Positions 38,302 to 48,277 are shown, numbered from the stretch's first letter. The stretch: 64,000 bases of DNA from Rhizobium sp. WSM4643 (GCF_025152745.1 NZ_CP104040.1:682001-746000); one strand, 5' to 3'. Notes: generated from the sequence alone by a model not told the origin. Program-made: numbers and translations.

Positions 38302-38733
38302 CTAGGGCTCGATCCGCTCCGGGGGATCGGTGAACGGATTGAGCAGCCGCGTACCGCGGCCCTCGAAATCTTTGATGTTACGCGTGACAAGCACGAGGCG
38401 GTGAACGCGCGCAGTCGCTGCAAGCGCCAAGTCCCAGCGGTCCTTGTTCTTGGCTCCGAGCAGGCGCGTCCATTCTTCCACAACTGGGGCGTCCACCGGC
38501 AAAATCCGATCTGCAAACGCTTTCTCCAGGTTGGCAATTCCTCGAATGATAGCAGCGGCGCGTTCCGGGTCGCGCCGTTTGAGCATTTCAGCACCTCGGC
38601 GCTTCTCGAATAGCGTCGCTACGCTGAGGCGCAGTTCCGCGTCATCGACGCCGGCGATCCACTTGCGGACGTTGGCGTTCCCTCGCGGGCTGAACTCACG
38701 CAAGACATTCTCGTCCAGCAAGTAGCCGGTCAC
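38302..38733 (-). CDS. PIN-domain toxin (VapC-like)
   Basis: A 143-residue PIN-domain ribonuclease, probable toxin. Acidic active-site residues are D7 (YLLDENVLREF), E43 (LFEKRRGAEM), D98 and D101 (NKDRWDLALAATA), and D122 (TRNIKDFEG). The pattern VTRNIKDFEGRG is typical of VapC/FitB toxins. Its start overlaps the upstream antitoxin stop by four bases, the usual toxin-antitoxin arrangement. No complete mobile element is seen beside it. Confidence 0.88.
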   Translation of the reverse strand: MTGYLLDENVLREFSPRGNANVRKWIAGVDDAELRLSVATLFEKRRGAEMLKRRDPERAAAIIRGIANLEKAFADRILPVDAPVVEEWTRLLGAKNKDRWDLALAATARVHRLVLVTRNIKDFEGRGTRLLNPFTDPPERIEP

Positions 38734-39365
38734 GGAATTATTCGCGGGCCTGCAACATCGGCTGCTCCGTCGACTTCATCGAAGGCCCCAAGTTCGGCGA
38801 GGTCGGCGAGCGATCGCTTGAGACTGCGGGATGGATAGGGTCGCCCCCGCTTCGGATATGCTTTCGCGTATTCGATGGCGGCCTCGACCTGCTCGCGGCT
38901 GAGAGAAGGAAAATCCTCGACGATCTCCGCGACTGTCTGTCCGCGGGCAAGTGCTGCCACCATATGGACCGGAACGCGCGTGGCCTTTATCAGCGGTTCT
39001 CCACGCTCTACGTCTACCCACTCTCGCAAAGCTTCCAGGCGCTGAAGCCGAGTTTCGAGATCTGCGTCTATCTTCCCCAGGTCGAGCTCGATTTCCCCGA
39101 GACTGACACGATGAGCGTCGAAAGAGAGTTGACGGATCGCATCGTATAGTCTGCGACGGCCGGCAGGAGTTAGGTCTTTATCGAGGCCGTCGGCGACGAG
39201 CAAAAAACGCATTTCTGCGGGGCCCAAAAGCCGCTGAACAGCGCTACCGACCTTGCGCTGGCGCGCGCGAATAACACCTGTATCGACAGCCTTGTTGAGA
39301 GCGGTCGCGGACCGGTTCAGGACGTAACCGGCCTCAGTCAAAGTGAGAGCGTGGGTAGCAGGCAT
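38730..39365 (-). CDS. DUF433-type antitoxin
   Basis: A 211-residue protein. A MerR-like or helix-turn-helix N-terminal part (ALTLTEAGYVLNRSATALNKAV) is followed by a helical middle and a C-terminal DUF433 domain (about residues 120-178: GEPLIKATRVPVHMVAAL, QTVAEIVEDFPSLSREQVEAAI). DUF433 proteins are commonly antitoxins of PIN toxins. ATG 39365 fits better with AAGGAA than ATG 39371. It should bind the PIN toxin and repress the operon (inference). Confidence 0.82.
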   Translation of the reverse strand: MPATHALTLTEAGYVLNRSATALNKAVDTGVIRARQRKVGSAVQRLLGPAEMRFLLVADGLDKDLTPAGRRRLYDAIRQLSFDAHRVSLGEIELDLGKIDADLETRLQRLEALREWVDVERGEPLIKATRVPVHMVAALARGQTVAEIVEDFPSLSREQVEAAIEYAKAYPKRGRPYPSRSLKRSLADLAELGAFDEVDGAADVAGPRIIP

Positions 39366-39611
39366 AAGCATTTCCTTGCTAATTGATCTCCAACATAGGG
39401 ATGATTTAAGCGCGTGGCAAGGTGAGATTGAACGACAGCTTCATTGCCGTCCTCAATTCCGCGCCGATTGGCGCAGAAGTGCGAAACCCGCTTCTCAGCT
39501 TCGGTTTATTCAGGTTCTAGAACACCGATGTCGGCGGGGCATGAAGCCGCCGCTGTCCCGATCAAAATGGTCGTCCTGGTCACCGATTGCGGCCTCAGAA
39601 CCTAAATCGGT

Positions 39612-40301
39612 TCAGAGAACGCCTTCCCAGGCCGCCAGTGCGGCAACGACGCCCGGCAGGTCATTCATGCGGGAGATTGCCGTTTCGGCGCCGGCATCCG
39701 TCAATTTGTCGGCATGGGCGGGATAGCTGTGCGAGGCGCCGGTAAAGCCGATGACGCGCATGCCGGCGGCACGCGCCGCATGCACGCCGTGGACGGAATC
39801 CTCGACCACGACAACTTTGTCGGGCGAAACGCCCATCTGGCTTGCGCCGTGCAGGAAGATGTCGGGCTTCGGCTTGACGCGGTCGGGCCCAAGATCCTTG
39901 GCGGAAAAGATGTTCGGCGCAAACAGCGGCTTCAGCCCTACCTTGCTCAGCATCATGTCGAGTCGCTTGGTGCTCGAATTCGAGCAGATGCAGCGCTTGA
40001 TCGGCAGCCTGGAGACGGCGAATTCGACACCTGGAATGGCCTGGACGTCCTGCGCCAATCTGAGGTCGAGCATATGCTCCGACTTGTCGAGCAGGGAGGC
40101 CGAAAACGGGATGCTTGCCTCGCGCTCGATCTGCAGCAGGATGTTGCGCCATGTCATGCCGGCGAAGCGCTCGCCCATTTCCTCGGCACCGATCGGATAC
40201 CCGGCCTCGGTCAGAAGCGCGGATTCGACTTCCGCCGCGATGATTTCCGAATCGACGAGAACGCCGTCGCAGTCGAAGATGATGAGGTCGAAGCCGTCCA
40301 T
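39612..40301 (-). CDS. HAD-superfamily phosphatase (beta-phosphoglucomutase-like)
   Basis: A 229-residue HAD hydrolase, subfamily IA. Motif I is IFDCDGVLVDSE near residue 9, motif II the CSNSSTKR serine region, motif III the lysine in RVKPKPDIFLHG and motif IV VVVEDSVHGVHAA. The cap is the usual alpha-helical insertion after motif I. ATG 40301 follows AAGGCGTG; an upstream start is less likely. It probably acts on a small phosphorylated metabolite. Gene neighbours give no further clue. Confidence 0.92.
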   Translation of the reverse strand: MDGFDLIIFDCDGVLVDSEIIAAEVESALLTEAGYPIGAEEMGERFAGMTWRNILLQIEREASIPFSASLLDKSEHMLDLRLAQDVQAIPGVEFAVSRLPIKRCICSNSSTKRLDMMLSKVGLKPLFAPNIFSAKDLGPDRVKPKPDIFLHGASQMGVSPDKVVVVEDSVHGVHAARAAGMRVIGFTGASHSYPAHADKLTDAGAETAISRMNDLPGVVAALAAWEGVL

Positions 40302-40442
40302 ATGTTCACGCCTTGCTGGAAGTCTGGGCCTTGTCCGGGAATGCTGCGGCTTTACACGATGCCCGGCCAAAGCTCAACCTGATCTCAAGCATGGCTGCGA
40401 TGCGGCAAGCGAGCGGCTGCGGCGTCGCTGCCGGAGTAGCCG

Positions 40443-42275
40443 TCAGGCGGCCAGCTTCCCACCCCGGCGTCCGGCTGCAGATTGCGTGGAGGCTGTCGCC
40501 CGAAGCTTGAACCGGGAAACGAGTTCGCGCAGCGTGGCAGCTTCCTGGGCAAGCTGGCCGGATGCCGCGGTGGATTGCTCCACCATCGCCGCGTTCTGCT
40601 GGGTCACCTGGTCCATGGAATTGACGGCGGTATTGACTTCGGCAAGGCCGGTCGACTGCTCCCTGGCCGATACGGCGATTGCATCCATGTGCTGGTTGAT
40701 GCGGGCAATCTGTTCACTGATCGCCTTCAGAACCTGGCTGGTGTCGAGAACCAGTCTGACGCCGCTTTCGACTTCCACCGAGGATTTCTGGATGTGGCCT
40801 TTGATTTCCTTTGCCGCCTGGGCCGATCGCTGGGCGAGCTCGCGAACTTCCTGGGCCACCACCGCAAAGCCCTTGCCGGCGTCTCCGGCGCGTGCAGCTT
40901 CGACGCCGGCGTTCAGCGCCAGCAGATTGGTCTGGAAGGCGATCTCGTCGATCACGCCGATAATGCTGGAGATCTGCTGGGACGAAGCCTCGATGCGGCG
41001 CATGGCCTCTTCGGCATGCGACACGACCTCCGAAGACTTGACGGCATTGCGGTTTGCATCGGTCGCTTCGGTGCGTGCCTCGTCGGTGCGCTTGCTCGAG
41101 TTCGAGACATTGGCGGTGATCTGGTCGAGTGCCGCGGCCGTTTCTTCGAGAGCGGCCGCTTGCTGTTCTGTTCGTTTCGACAGATCGCCGGCCCCGGACG
41201 CGATTTCCCTGGTGCCTTCGTCGATCGCGGCAATAGCGGTCGCGATCGCGCCGAGCGTCTGATCGAGCTGCCGGATCGACATGTTGAAGTCATGCCGGAG
41301 GTTTTCAAAGTCGGGAGCGAAGGGCTCGTCGATCTGGAAGGCGAGATCGCCGGATGCAAGCCGCTTCAGGCCTGCAGCGAGGCCTGATGTCGCCGCCCGC
41401 AGCCGAACGGCGGCATCTTCGTCAGCCTGCTTCCGGGCGGTGATCCGCTCGGCTTCGCCCTGCAATCGAGCTGCCTCAGCGTCCTGCTCGAGTTGCTTGT
41501 TGGCAATCGCCGCCTGGCGGAAGACTTCGACGGCCGATGCCATCGTTCCGATTTCATCGGTGCGGCCGATCCCGCTGCAGGCAATGGCTGTGTCACCGCC
41601 GGCGAGCTTTTGCATATCGTTGGAAAGCGAAAGGATCGGCTTGGTGACCGTCTTGCGGGTCAGGAAATAGAGGCCAAAGGCGAAGAGCGCGGCCAAGCCC
41701 AGAAGTGCTTTCAGAACGATATCGACCGAAGCTTTTATCTCGGAGCTGTGCTTGGAAATATCATCCGACGCCGCCGTGATCTGGTCTCCGGCCTGTTCCA
41801 TGGCCGTTTCCAGCGTCGAGAACTGCGCCATGAAATCCGGCAATGCCTTCAACGCCGCGGTGGGATCCTTGCCGGCGAGATCGACGATCTCAGTGGCGCT
41901 TGCAATATAGGCAAGCAGGGGACGTTCGACGCCGGCAAGGATCGTTTTGGTCTTGTCGTCGGTGGCAAGCGCCTTGTTGGCGTCGATCATCTCGCGGAAC
42001 GACGCCTCGTGCTCCACCAGATCTGCCTTCACCGCGTCGGCGGCGATGCCTGCTGCCGGGTTGGATGCCAGCATCGACGCGAGCACGTCGGCGCGCAGCG
42101 CATCATGCATCATGTCGGCCTGCATGTGGTTGCGCAGAATTTGCGCTGACTGGCTGACATCGGCGCTGTTTGCGGTAAGAATGGAAGCCGACCAGATGCC
42201 GACGCCCGTGGCGCCGCCCGCCAACCCGAAAATCGCGATGCTCGCAATGATGATCTTATGCTGGATCGACGCCAT
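40443..42275 (-). CDS. Methyl-accepting chemotaxis protein
   Basis: A 610-residue chemoreceptor. A membrane helix (7-29), an extracytoplasmic four-helix sensing domain (30-185) and a second helix (about 188-208) are followed by HAMP and then the signalling coiled coil. The highly conserved tip is EIAFQTNLLALNAGVEAARAGDAG-like (key residues: FQTNLLALNA, EAARAG, GKGFAVVA). No C-terminal CheR-binding pentapeptide is seen. It is a single reverse-strand gene. Ligand unknown. Confidence 0.95.
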   Translation of the reverse strand: MASIQHKIIIASIAIFGLAGGATGVGIWSASILTANSADVSQSAQILRNHMQADMMHDALRADVLASMLASNPAAGIAADAVKADLVEHEASFREMIDANKALATDDKTKTILAGVERPLLAYIASATEIVDLAGKDPTAALKALPDFMAQFSTLETAMEQAGDQITAASDDISKHSSEIKASVDIVLKALLGLAALFAFGLYFLTRKTVTKPILSLSNDMQKLAGGDTAIACSGIGRTDEIGTMASAVEVFRQAAIANKQLEQDAEAARLQGEAERITARKQADEDAAVRLRAATSGLAAGLKRLASGDLAFQIDEPFAPDFENLRHDFNMSIRQLDQTLGAIATAIAAIDEGTREIASGAGDLSKRTEQQAAALEETAAALDQITANVSNSSKRTDEARTEATDANRNAVKSSEVVSHAEEAMRRIEASSQQISSIIGVIDEIAFQTNLLALNAGVEAARAGDAGKGFAVVAQEVRELAQRSAQAAKEIKGHIQKSSVEVESGVRLVLDTSQVLKAISEQIARINQHMDAIAVSAREQSTGLAEVNTAVNSMDQVTQQNAAMVEQSTAASGQLAQEAATLRELVSRFKLRATASTQSAAGRRGGKLAA

Positions 42276-42509
42276 GACAGGACTCTCTCGTTAATTTAGA
42301 ACGTGAGAGTAGCCGAACATGCTTAATTATTTCTCTGCACCATGTCGCTTAGCGTTGCGAAAACAACAGGTTGCAGCGGGTGTTTCACTTTCGATGAAAA
42401 GTTGAGCTGCTTTGAGCGTAGAGCGGGTAACCGGTGCGAGCTCATCGAGCGCCGGGAGATGCAATAAGGTTAGGGCTCTTCCTCGTTTGCGAGGGCGAGC
42501 CCCATCCGA

Positions 42510-42953
42510 CTATTGTTCCGGCAGGATGATCTTCTTATTGGTGGTGCTCTTGACCGGCTTCTCGCCGGGGACGTGCGACATCGTGCGCGTCGTGCTATCC
42601 AGCGTGCTGCCGTCGGTGCTGGTCTTTGTGCGAGACTTGCTGAACGTCCCTTTGTCCACAGCCTGGGCTTTGGTCTGGGCCTTCAGCTGGTCGCCATTGT
42701 CGTTGACGTGGGTCTTGCTTTGCGCCTTTCCATCGATGGTGGCTGCACTTCCCCCCGATCCAATCGAAGAGGTGGTGCCGTCGTCGGTCCGGCAAGTGCC
42801 GGCCGTTCCGAGCGAGCTTGCGGATGTGCCGCCTGCCGAGGCGCTTCCGGCCGATCCGACCGTTCCGGCCGCGATGCAATCCTCGGCGAGGACGGCCGGG
42901 GCCGACGCCAGCAGCGCGATCGAGGCGGCCGCGATAAGGTCGATAGGTTTCAT
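42510..42953 (-). CDS. Secreted Ser/Thr-rich small protein
   Basis: A 147-residue protein with a signal peptide (cleavage near VLAEDC, residue 23). The mature part is rich in Ser, Thr, Gly and Ala, then Lys and Thr, with repeated TKTST-like patches. Two cysteines in the first third (AEDCIAAG, GTCRTDD) could form a disulfide. It is the most downstream of three co-oriented small secreted genes. Low-complexity composition prevents family assignment. Confidence 0.7.
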   Translation of the reverse strand: MKPIDLIAAASIALLASAPAVLAEDCIAAGTVGSAGSASAGGTSASSLGTAGTCRTDDGTTSSIGSGGSAATIDGKAQSKTHVNDNGDQLKAQTKAQAVDKGTFSKSRTKTSTDGSTLDSTTRTMSHVPGEKPVKSTTNKKIILPEQ

Positions 42954-42962
42954 TGCTATCTC

Positions 42963-43313
42963 CTACTTCTTGGGTTTCGTAACCGAGCAGGTTCCGTCGG
43001 ACCGTTTGGTGATGACGGTGCCGTCAGGCCGGGCAATGCTCGCCGTCGAAAAGCTGTCGACGCTTCCCGATCCGGCCGAGGAGCCGGCGGAGGAGGATGA
43101 CGAAGAGGTACCGGTCGATCCGCCGCCGGTCGTGGTGGATGAGGAAACATGACCGTTGCCGGCCGTTACGGTGGACGACATGTCTCCTTGCGACGACTGA
43201 GACTGGACGATGGTGCACGTCGTTCCGTCGTCGAGCTTGATTTCCTCGGACATTGCCTGTCCGGCGATCAGGGCGAGTGAAGCGCCGATTGCGATTGTGG
43301 AAAAGTTGGTCAT
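42963..43313 (-). CDS. Secreted Ser/Gly-rich small protein
   Basis: A 116-residue protein with a signal peptide (cleavage near GQAMSEEI, residue 22). A Ser/Gly/Thr-rich middle (TTTGGGSTGTSSSSSSAG) separates two similar short blocks, KLDDGTTCTIV and RPDGTVITKRSDGTCSV; each has one cysteine, so a disulfide between the ends is possible. ATG 43313 has GGAG at good spacing. The following gene starts 9 bp after its stop. Confidence 0.72.
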   Translation of the reverse strand: MTNFSTIAIGASLALIAGQAMSEEIKLDDGTTCTIVQSQSSQGDMSSTVTAGNGHVSSSTTTGGGSTGTSSSSSSAGSSAGSGSVDSFSTASIARPDGTVITKRSDGTCSVTKPKK

Positions 43314-43365
43314 TGGTCTATCTCCAAGGGATTGGCCGACGCCATCAAGGCGCCGGCCGACATCG

Positions 43366-43833
43366 TCAGCAGTCTTTGGTGCCGGCGGCGTCCTTCTTGA
43401 CCTGTCCGGGTGCACAGCCCTTCTTGCCCTTATTGTCGTGAGAGCTTCCCGCAGCGCTGCCGCCGGTGCCGACTGTGCTGCCGGTCTTGTCTCCGTCCGC
43501 TGACGAAGCGCCGGTTCCGACGCTCGAGGCCGAGTTCGCGTCGCCCGAGCCCGCCGCGGAGCCGCCGGTGCCGACGGAGCTGCTCGATGTACCGCCGCCG
43601 GCCGATGAGCCGCCGGTGCCGAGCGTCGAGGACGAGCCGGAATTACAGTTGGTAGCGCCGGCAGGGCAGGTGCCCCCGGCAGAGCTGCCACCAGTACCGA
43701 TCGTGCTGCTCGCAGTTCCGCCGCCGGCCGACGAACCGCCGGTGCCGACGGTGCTTGACGATTGGGCGAAGCCGGAAACAGCCGTGCCGGCCAGAAGGGC
43801 GGCCGCCAAGGCCAGATGTGTTGCCTTCATCAT
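43366..43833 (-). CDS. Secreted Gly/Ser-repeat protein
   Basis: A 155-residue protein. The signal peptide is cleaved near SGFAQSS. The mature protein is built from tandem copies of VGTGGSSAGG-type units separated by short Ser/Thr stretches, with a Cys pair in TCPAGATNCNSG and a Lys/Cys-rich tail (KKGCAPGQVKKDAAGTKDC). GGAGG precedes the ATG. Such repeats suggest a surface or matrix protein; no enzyme signature is present. Confidence 0.72.
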   Translation of the reverse strand: MMKATHLALAAALLAGTAVSGFAQSSSTVGTGGSSAGGGTASSTIGTGGSSAGGTCPAGATNCNSGSSSTLGTGGSSAGGGTSSSSVGTGGSAAGSGDANSASSVGTGASSADGDKTGSTVGTGGSAAGSSHDNKGKKGCAPGQVKKDAAGTKDC

Positions 43834-44118
43834 GGTGTATTCCTCCGTTATTTCTTACGTGCCGTCGCATCCGGAATGGATGGATAGCTGTCTGACAAAC
43901 TTGGCTCTCACCCCACTGTTCCTCTCTTGGGCCCTCAGTCGGATGGGCCTCAGACCTTGGTCCGAACCTCGCCGCCATGGTTCACGATCGAGCGTGATGG
44001 GAGCGCGTTCTCGCCCGCCCGGCTGTTCGGAACACCGGCGTTTCCTGGCTGGCGCGACACCGTCCTCATTGCGGGCTCACCGGCTCGGGCGTAGCATGCA
44101 GAGCATAGGAGAGGGGAA

Positions 44119-44340
44119 ATGAGGCTTTCAGCTCTTGTTCGGTCGGCGGCAGCCGCAGCGCTGCTGTTTGCCTTCACATCCGCCGACGTCACCGCCAAGG
44201 GCGGCAAGCACCACCACAAGCGAACCTGCGCCCAGATGCAGGCGATGATGGATCATGGTCTGACCGGCGGAAAACATGTTGGGGATGGGCCCGAAAAGAG
44301 AGCCAAGCTCGAAAAGAAGATGAGGAAGAAGGGCTGCTAA
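44119..44340 (+). CDS. Small secreted basic protein
   Basis: A 73-residue protein with a signal peptide (cleavage near DVTAKGG, residue 26) and a basic mature part containing GGKHHHKRTCAQMQ and a KKMRKKGC end. Two cysteines remain in the mature protein. ATG follows GAGGGG. It is divergent from the three reverse-strand secreted genes. No known family recognised. Downstream of its TAA the same frame stays open for 55 more codons. Confidence 0.65.
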   Translation: MRLSALVRSAAAAALLFAFTSADVTAKGGKHHHKRTCAQMQAMMDHGLTGGKHVGDGPEKRAKLEKKMRKKGC

Positions 44341-44638
44341 GCGCTGGGTAAACTGCGAGAGCTGGCGACGGGTGCGCAGCTGCGCGAAATCAAGGAGGAT
44401 GAAAGCATCCTCGGTGAAGCCGAGAGCAATCACGCGGCGCTGGCCCTCACGCCGGCGGCACGGCGGGCGCATGTGCGGCAGGAAGATGAAAAGAGGGCAG
44501 CTGCGTGAGGGCTCGGGAAGGTTAAGCGGCGCGCTTGAAACCGTCGTGAGACGGCAAGATCCCGCGCATTTTCATCGGAACAAATCGAAGGAATCCCGGT
44601 TCGCCCACCATCCCTGGTGAAGCAAAAAGGAGATTCCA

Positions 44639-44986
44639 ATGCTTCTGAGACTGCTCGCAGTAACAGCGCTTTCACTTGGCCTGACAACGGCCGCCATCGC
44701 ACAATCCGGCGGCGGCAGCGGCGGTTCCGGATCCGGCTCCGGCAGCAGCAGCGGTGCGTCCGGCTCCGGTAGCGGCAGCGGGTCGGATTCCGGTTCCGGC
44801 GGCACGGGATCCGGCAATTCGGGCGCGAATTCGACAGATGGAGGAGGCGCAGGAGGAATGAACGGCGTCAACAACTCCGGCGGCGATCCGGACGATTGCC
44901 AGCGCCAGCAGGCAGGCCAGCCCGGCAATTCGGCACCCTCCGGCACGACGACAAACAAGCCGGATTCCGCCACCGCCTGCCAATAG
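44639..44986 (+). CDS. Secreted Gly/Ser-rich protein
   Basis: A 115-residue protein. The signal peptide ends near AAIAQSG (residue 22). The mature part is dominated by GSGSGSGS-type tracts to about residue 65, then an Asn/Gly segment and a C-terminus with two Cys (DDCQRQQ, TACQ). AAGGAG lies before the ATG. It resembles its reverse-strand neighbours in design, which suggests a small gene family in this locus. Confidence 0.7.
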   Translation: MLLRLLAVTALSLGLTTAAIAQSGGGSGGSGSGSGSSSGASGSGSGSGSDSGSGGTGSGNSGANSTDGGGAGGMNGVNNSGGDPDDCQRQQAGQPGNSAPSGTTTNKPDSATACQ

Positions 44987-45143
44987 AAGACGCATCCGAT
45001 TATGACTGGATCCCTGGCAGCGCCTCCACGGCAAGCTGCCTGAGCTGACGCCATGCTCCGGTTGTGCCTATTTGTGAAAAGCTATGACTGGCGAGCTGTC
45101 ATCCGCAGAATGCTGCTCATCTGCGGTCGGCACGCTCCACCAG

Positions 45144-45276
45144 ACCTCATCCTGAGGTGCGCAGCCCGCAGGGCGAAGCCTCGAAGGACACGCCGAGACG
45201 CTTCTCCTTGCCTCTATCAACGCCGGTGCACCCGCCTCGCCCTTCGAGGCCCTGCGGGCACCTCAGGGTGAGGCTC
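45144..45276. repeat. Inverted repeat of the CCTCATCCTGAGG...CCTTCGAGG family
   Basis: Two arms (45144-45187 and 45239-45276) carry CCTCATCCTGAGGTGC and, inverted, GCACCTCAGGGTGAGG, with TCGAAGGA/TTCGAGG on the inner side. It is a better-preserved relative of the element at 21711-21846. Apart from this, nothing is recognised between 44987 and 45380. Confidence 0.8.
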
Positions 45277-45380
45277 TCTTGGGTGCTGGCGTTCTGGCGC
45301 ATTGGCGCAATGGGAGCCGGGTGGGTGGTGAAGAGCTAGAGCCGGGATCGCGCGCCAACATTTTTTAGATCCGTCCCGAC

Positions 45381-46067
45381 CTATGAATCGACCGGAAAAA
45401 GCATCAGAAATTGCCGGTCGCCTTCCGGTGAAAACAGGATGGAGCGGCTTTCCGCCGTGCGCCGCGCCCAGCCTTTGTCGAGGAAGCTCGAGAGTAGGGC
45501 CTTGCCGAGGCTGCCGGCCAGGTGCGCGCGTCTTTCGCTCCAGTCGAGGCAGGAGCGGCAGAGCGGGCGGCGCGAGGATCTGAGGTCGCTGACATCGATG
45601 CCGATGCATTTGAGGTCGCTTTCACCTTTTTCCGTCAGCGCCAGGCCATCGCCGACCGCGTCGATCGATCCGGAAGCGATCAGGCTGTCGAGCATGCGCA
45701 CGCCGTAATCGCCGGCAAGATGATCGTAGCAGATGCGCGCCTTGCGCAGCGCCGGCTCCTTCGGTCCCGGCTGGTGACGCAGATGGCCGCGTCCGGCGGC
45801 AAAGCCCATCATGCTTTCGATCAGCCGGGCGACGGCCTCATCGGCCAGCGTGAAATAACGGTGGCGGCCCTGCTTGCGCTGGGCGAGCAAGCCGCCGGCT
45901 TCGAGTTTTGCAAGATGCGTGCTGGCCGTCTGCACGGTGATGCCGCCGACGCCGGCAAGCTCGGTCGCCGTCAGCGCCCGGCCACCTGTCAGCGCCGCCA
46001 GCATGTTGGCGCGCGCCGGATCGCCGATCAGCGCGCCGATCTGCGCAATGTCAGGACCTTCCTTCAT
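45381..46067 (-). CDS. ArsR-family winged-helix regulator
   Basis: A 228-residue regulator. The N-terminal ArsR winged helix (about 10-85) includes IGDPARANMLAAL, TATELAGVGGITVQTASTHLAKLE and KQGRHRYFTLAD. The longer C-terminal part contains RRPLCRSCLDWSERRAHLAG, a motif common in a subgroup of ArsR-like proteins; its Cys pair may be redox or metal sensitive. It diverges from the NIPSNAP/ABM-like pair across 71 bp, which it probably regulates. Confidence 0.9.
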   Translation of the reverse strand: MKEGPDIAQIGALIGDPARANMLAALTGGRALTATELAGVGGITVQTASTHLAKLEAGGLLAQRKQGRHRYFTLADEAVARLIESMMGFAAGRGHLRHQPGPKEPALRKARICYDHLAGDYGVRMLDSLIASGSIDAVGDGLALTEKGESDLKCIGIDVSDLRSSRRPLCRSCLDWSERRAHLAGSLGKALLSSFLDKGWARRTAESRSILFSPEGDRQFLMLFPVDS

Positions 46068-46138
46068 AGTTCGATCGTAACCGAAGCATCGCCGTCAGGC
46101 AATGTGCGAAAACGGATGAAGAGCCAAAGGAGAAACCG

Positions 46139-46468
46139 ATGATCACCTGCTTCATCCGTTACGAGATCGACCCCTTCAAGAAGGAGGCGTTTGCCGACTA
46201 TGCCCGCAACTGGGGCCAGGCGATTCCGAAGAATGGCGCCGACCTGATCGGTTACTACGGCCCGCACGAGGGATCGGCGACGACGGCTTACGGCGTCTAC
46301 AATATCGAAAGCCTCGCCGCTTACGAAGCCTATCGTGCCCGGCTGGCTGCCGACCCGCTCGGACGCGAGAATTACGAATTTGCCAGACGCGAAGGCTTCA
46401 TCTTGAAGGAGGATCGCATCTTTCTCAAAAATGTCTCCGCTCCTCACGCCAAGCTGGTGCTGTCATGA
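46139..46468 (+). CDS. NIPSNAP family protein
   Basis: A 109-residue ferredoxin-like barrel protein of the NIPSNAP family. It begins MITCFIRYEIDPFKKEAFADYARNW and has the LIGYYGPHEG loop and the ESLAAYEAYRARLAADPLG helix. The stop overlaps the next ATG by four bases. Function unknown; it is divergent from the ArsR gene and probably controlled by it. Confidence 0.9.
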   Translation: MITCFIRYEIDPFKKEAFADYARNWGQAIPKNGADLIGYYGPHEGSATTAYGVYNIESLAAYEAYRARLAADPLGRENYEFARREGFILKEDRIFLKNVSAPHAKLVLS

Positions 46469-46815
46469 TCGCCGTCATCTTCGAAGTCGTGCCCTATATG
46501 GGCGAACGCCACAAATATCTCGATCTCGCCGGCGAGTTGCGCGGCGAACTCGAAAAGATCGACGGCTTCATCTCGATCGAGCGTTTCGAGAGCCTGACGA
46601 CACGCGGCAAGCTGCTGTCGCTCTCGTTTTTCCGCGACGAGGAGGCGGTGAAGGAATGGCGCAATCTCGAAGCTCACCGGGCAGCCCAGCAGGCCGGCCG
46701 CGGCGGCATCTTCGCCGACTATCGCCTGCGCATCGCCAGTGTGGTGCGCGATTACGGCATGTTCGAACGCGACGAAGCGCCGGCCGATAGCCGCAAAGTT
46801 CATGATGCCGCCTGA
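46465..46815 (+). CDS. Antibiotic-biosynthesis-monooxygenase (ABM) family protein
   Basis: A 116-residue ABM-fold protein. IAVIFEVVPYMGERHKYLDLA and the central GFISIERFESLTTRGKLLSLSFF match the family pattern, and the final helix carries EEAVKEWRNLEAHRAAQQAG. Members range from haem-degrading IsdG-like enzymes to small-molecule monooxygenases; no decisive haem ligand pattern is seen. It is co-translated with the NIPSNAP gene (ATGA overlap). Confidence 0.88.
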   Translation: MIAVIFEVVPYMGERHKYLDLAGELRGELEKIDGFISIERFESLTTRGKLLSLSFFRDEEAVKEWRNLEAHRAAQQAGRGGIFADYRLRIASVVRDYGMFERDEAPADSRKVHDAA

Positions 46816-46927
46816 TCGCCGGCGGCCGGCCGGCATCGGGCAACGTTTGCCACTTACTCATCGGGCACCCGAATAAATTCCCGAAATCGGCCACCGCTTC
46901 AGGCTTTGGTAACTAAGTTGCGTAACC

Positions 46928-46942
46928 ATAACGGACAGTTAA
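46928..46942 (+). promoter_or_regulatory. CtrA-box-like site before ccrM
   Basis: ATAA-N7-TTAA at 46928-46942 matches seven of eight positions of the CtrA consensus TTAA-N7-TTAA. It lies 28 bp before the ccrM start. CtrA activates ccrM late in the cell cycle in Caulobacter and Sinorhizobium. The match was made by eye. Confidence 0.55.
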
Positions 46943-46969
46943 GCGTAGAGCGTATGAGTGAGTATTTAA

Positions 46970-48124
<1,155 letters not shown>

Positions 48125-48190
48125 GCAGCGCCTCTACGGATCGAAACCACCTTCTTCCGATTTCCCTCCAGTTGCGGAAGAAGACCAAGG

Positions 48191-48227
48191 CGCCCGGGGT
48201 CAAACCCGGGCGTCCTCTTTTTTGTTT
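48191..48227 (+). terminator. Rho-independent terminator after ccrM
   Basis: Perfect 8-bp stem CGCCCGGG (48191-48198) and CCCGGGCG (48205-48212) with a 6-base loop, followed by TCCTCTTTTTTGTTTT. It lies 66 bp after the ccrM stop. Confidence 0.9.
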
Positions 48228-48277
48228 TGTGCAATTCGGACGCAAAACCGCTCTACACTTTGCTGAAATTGCTCCAG

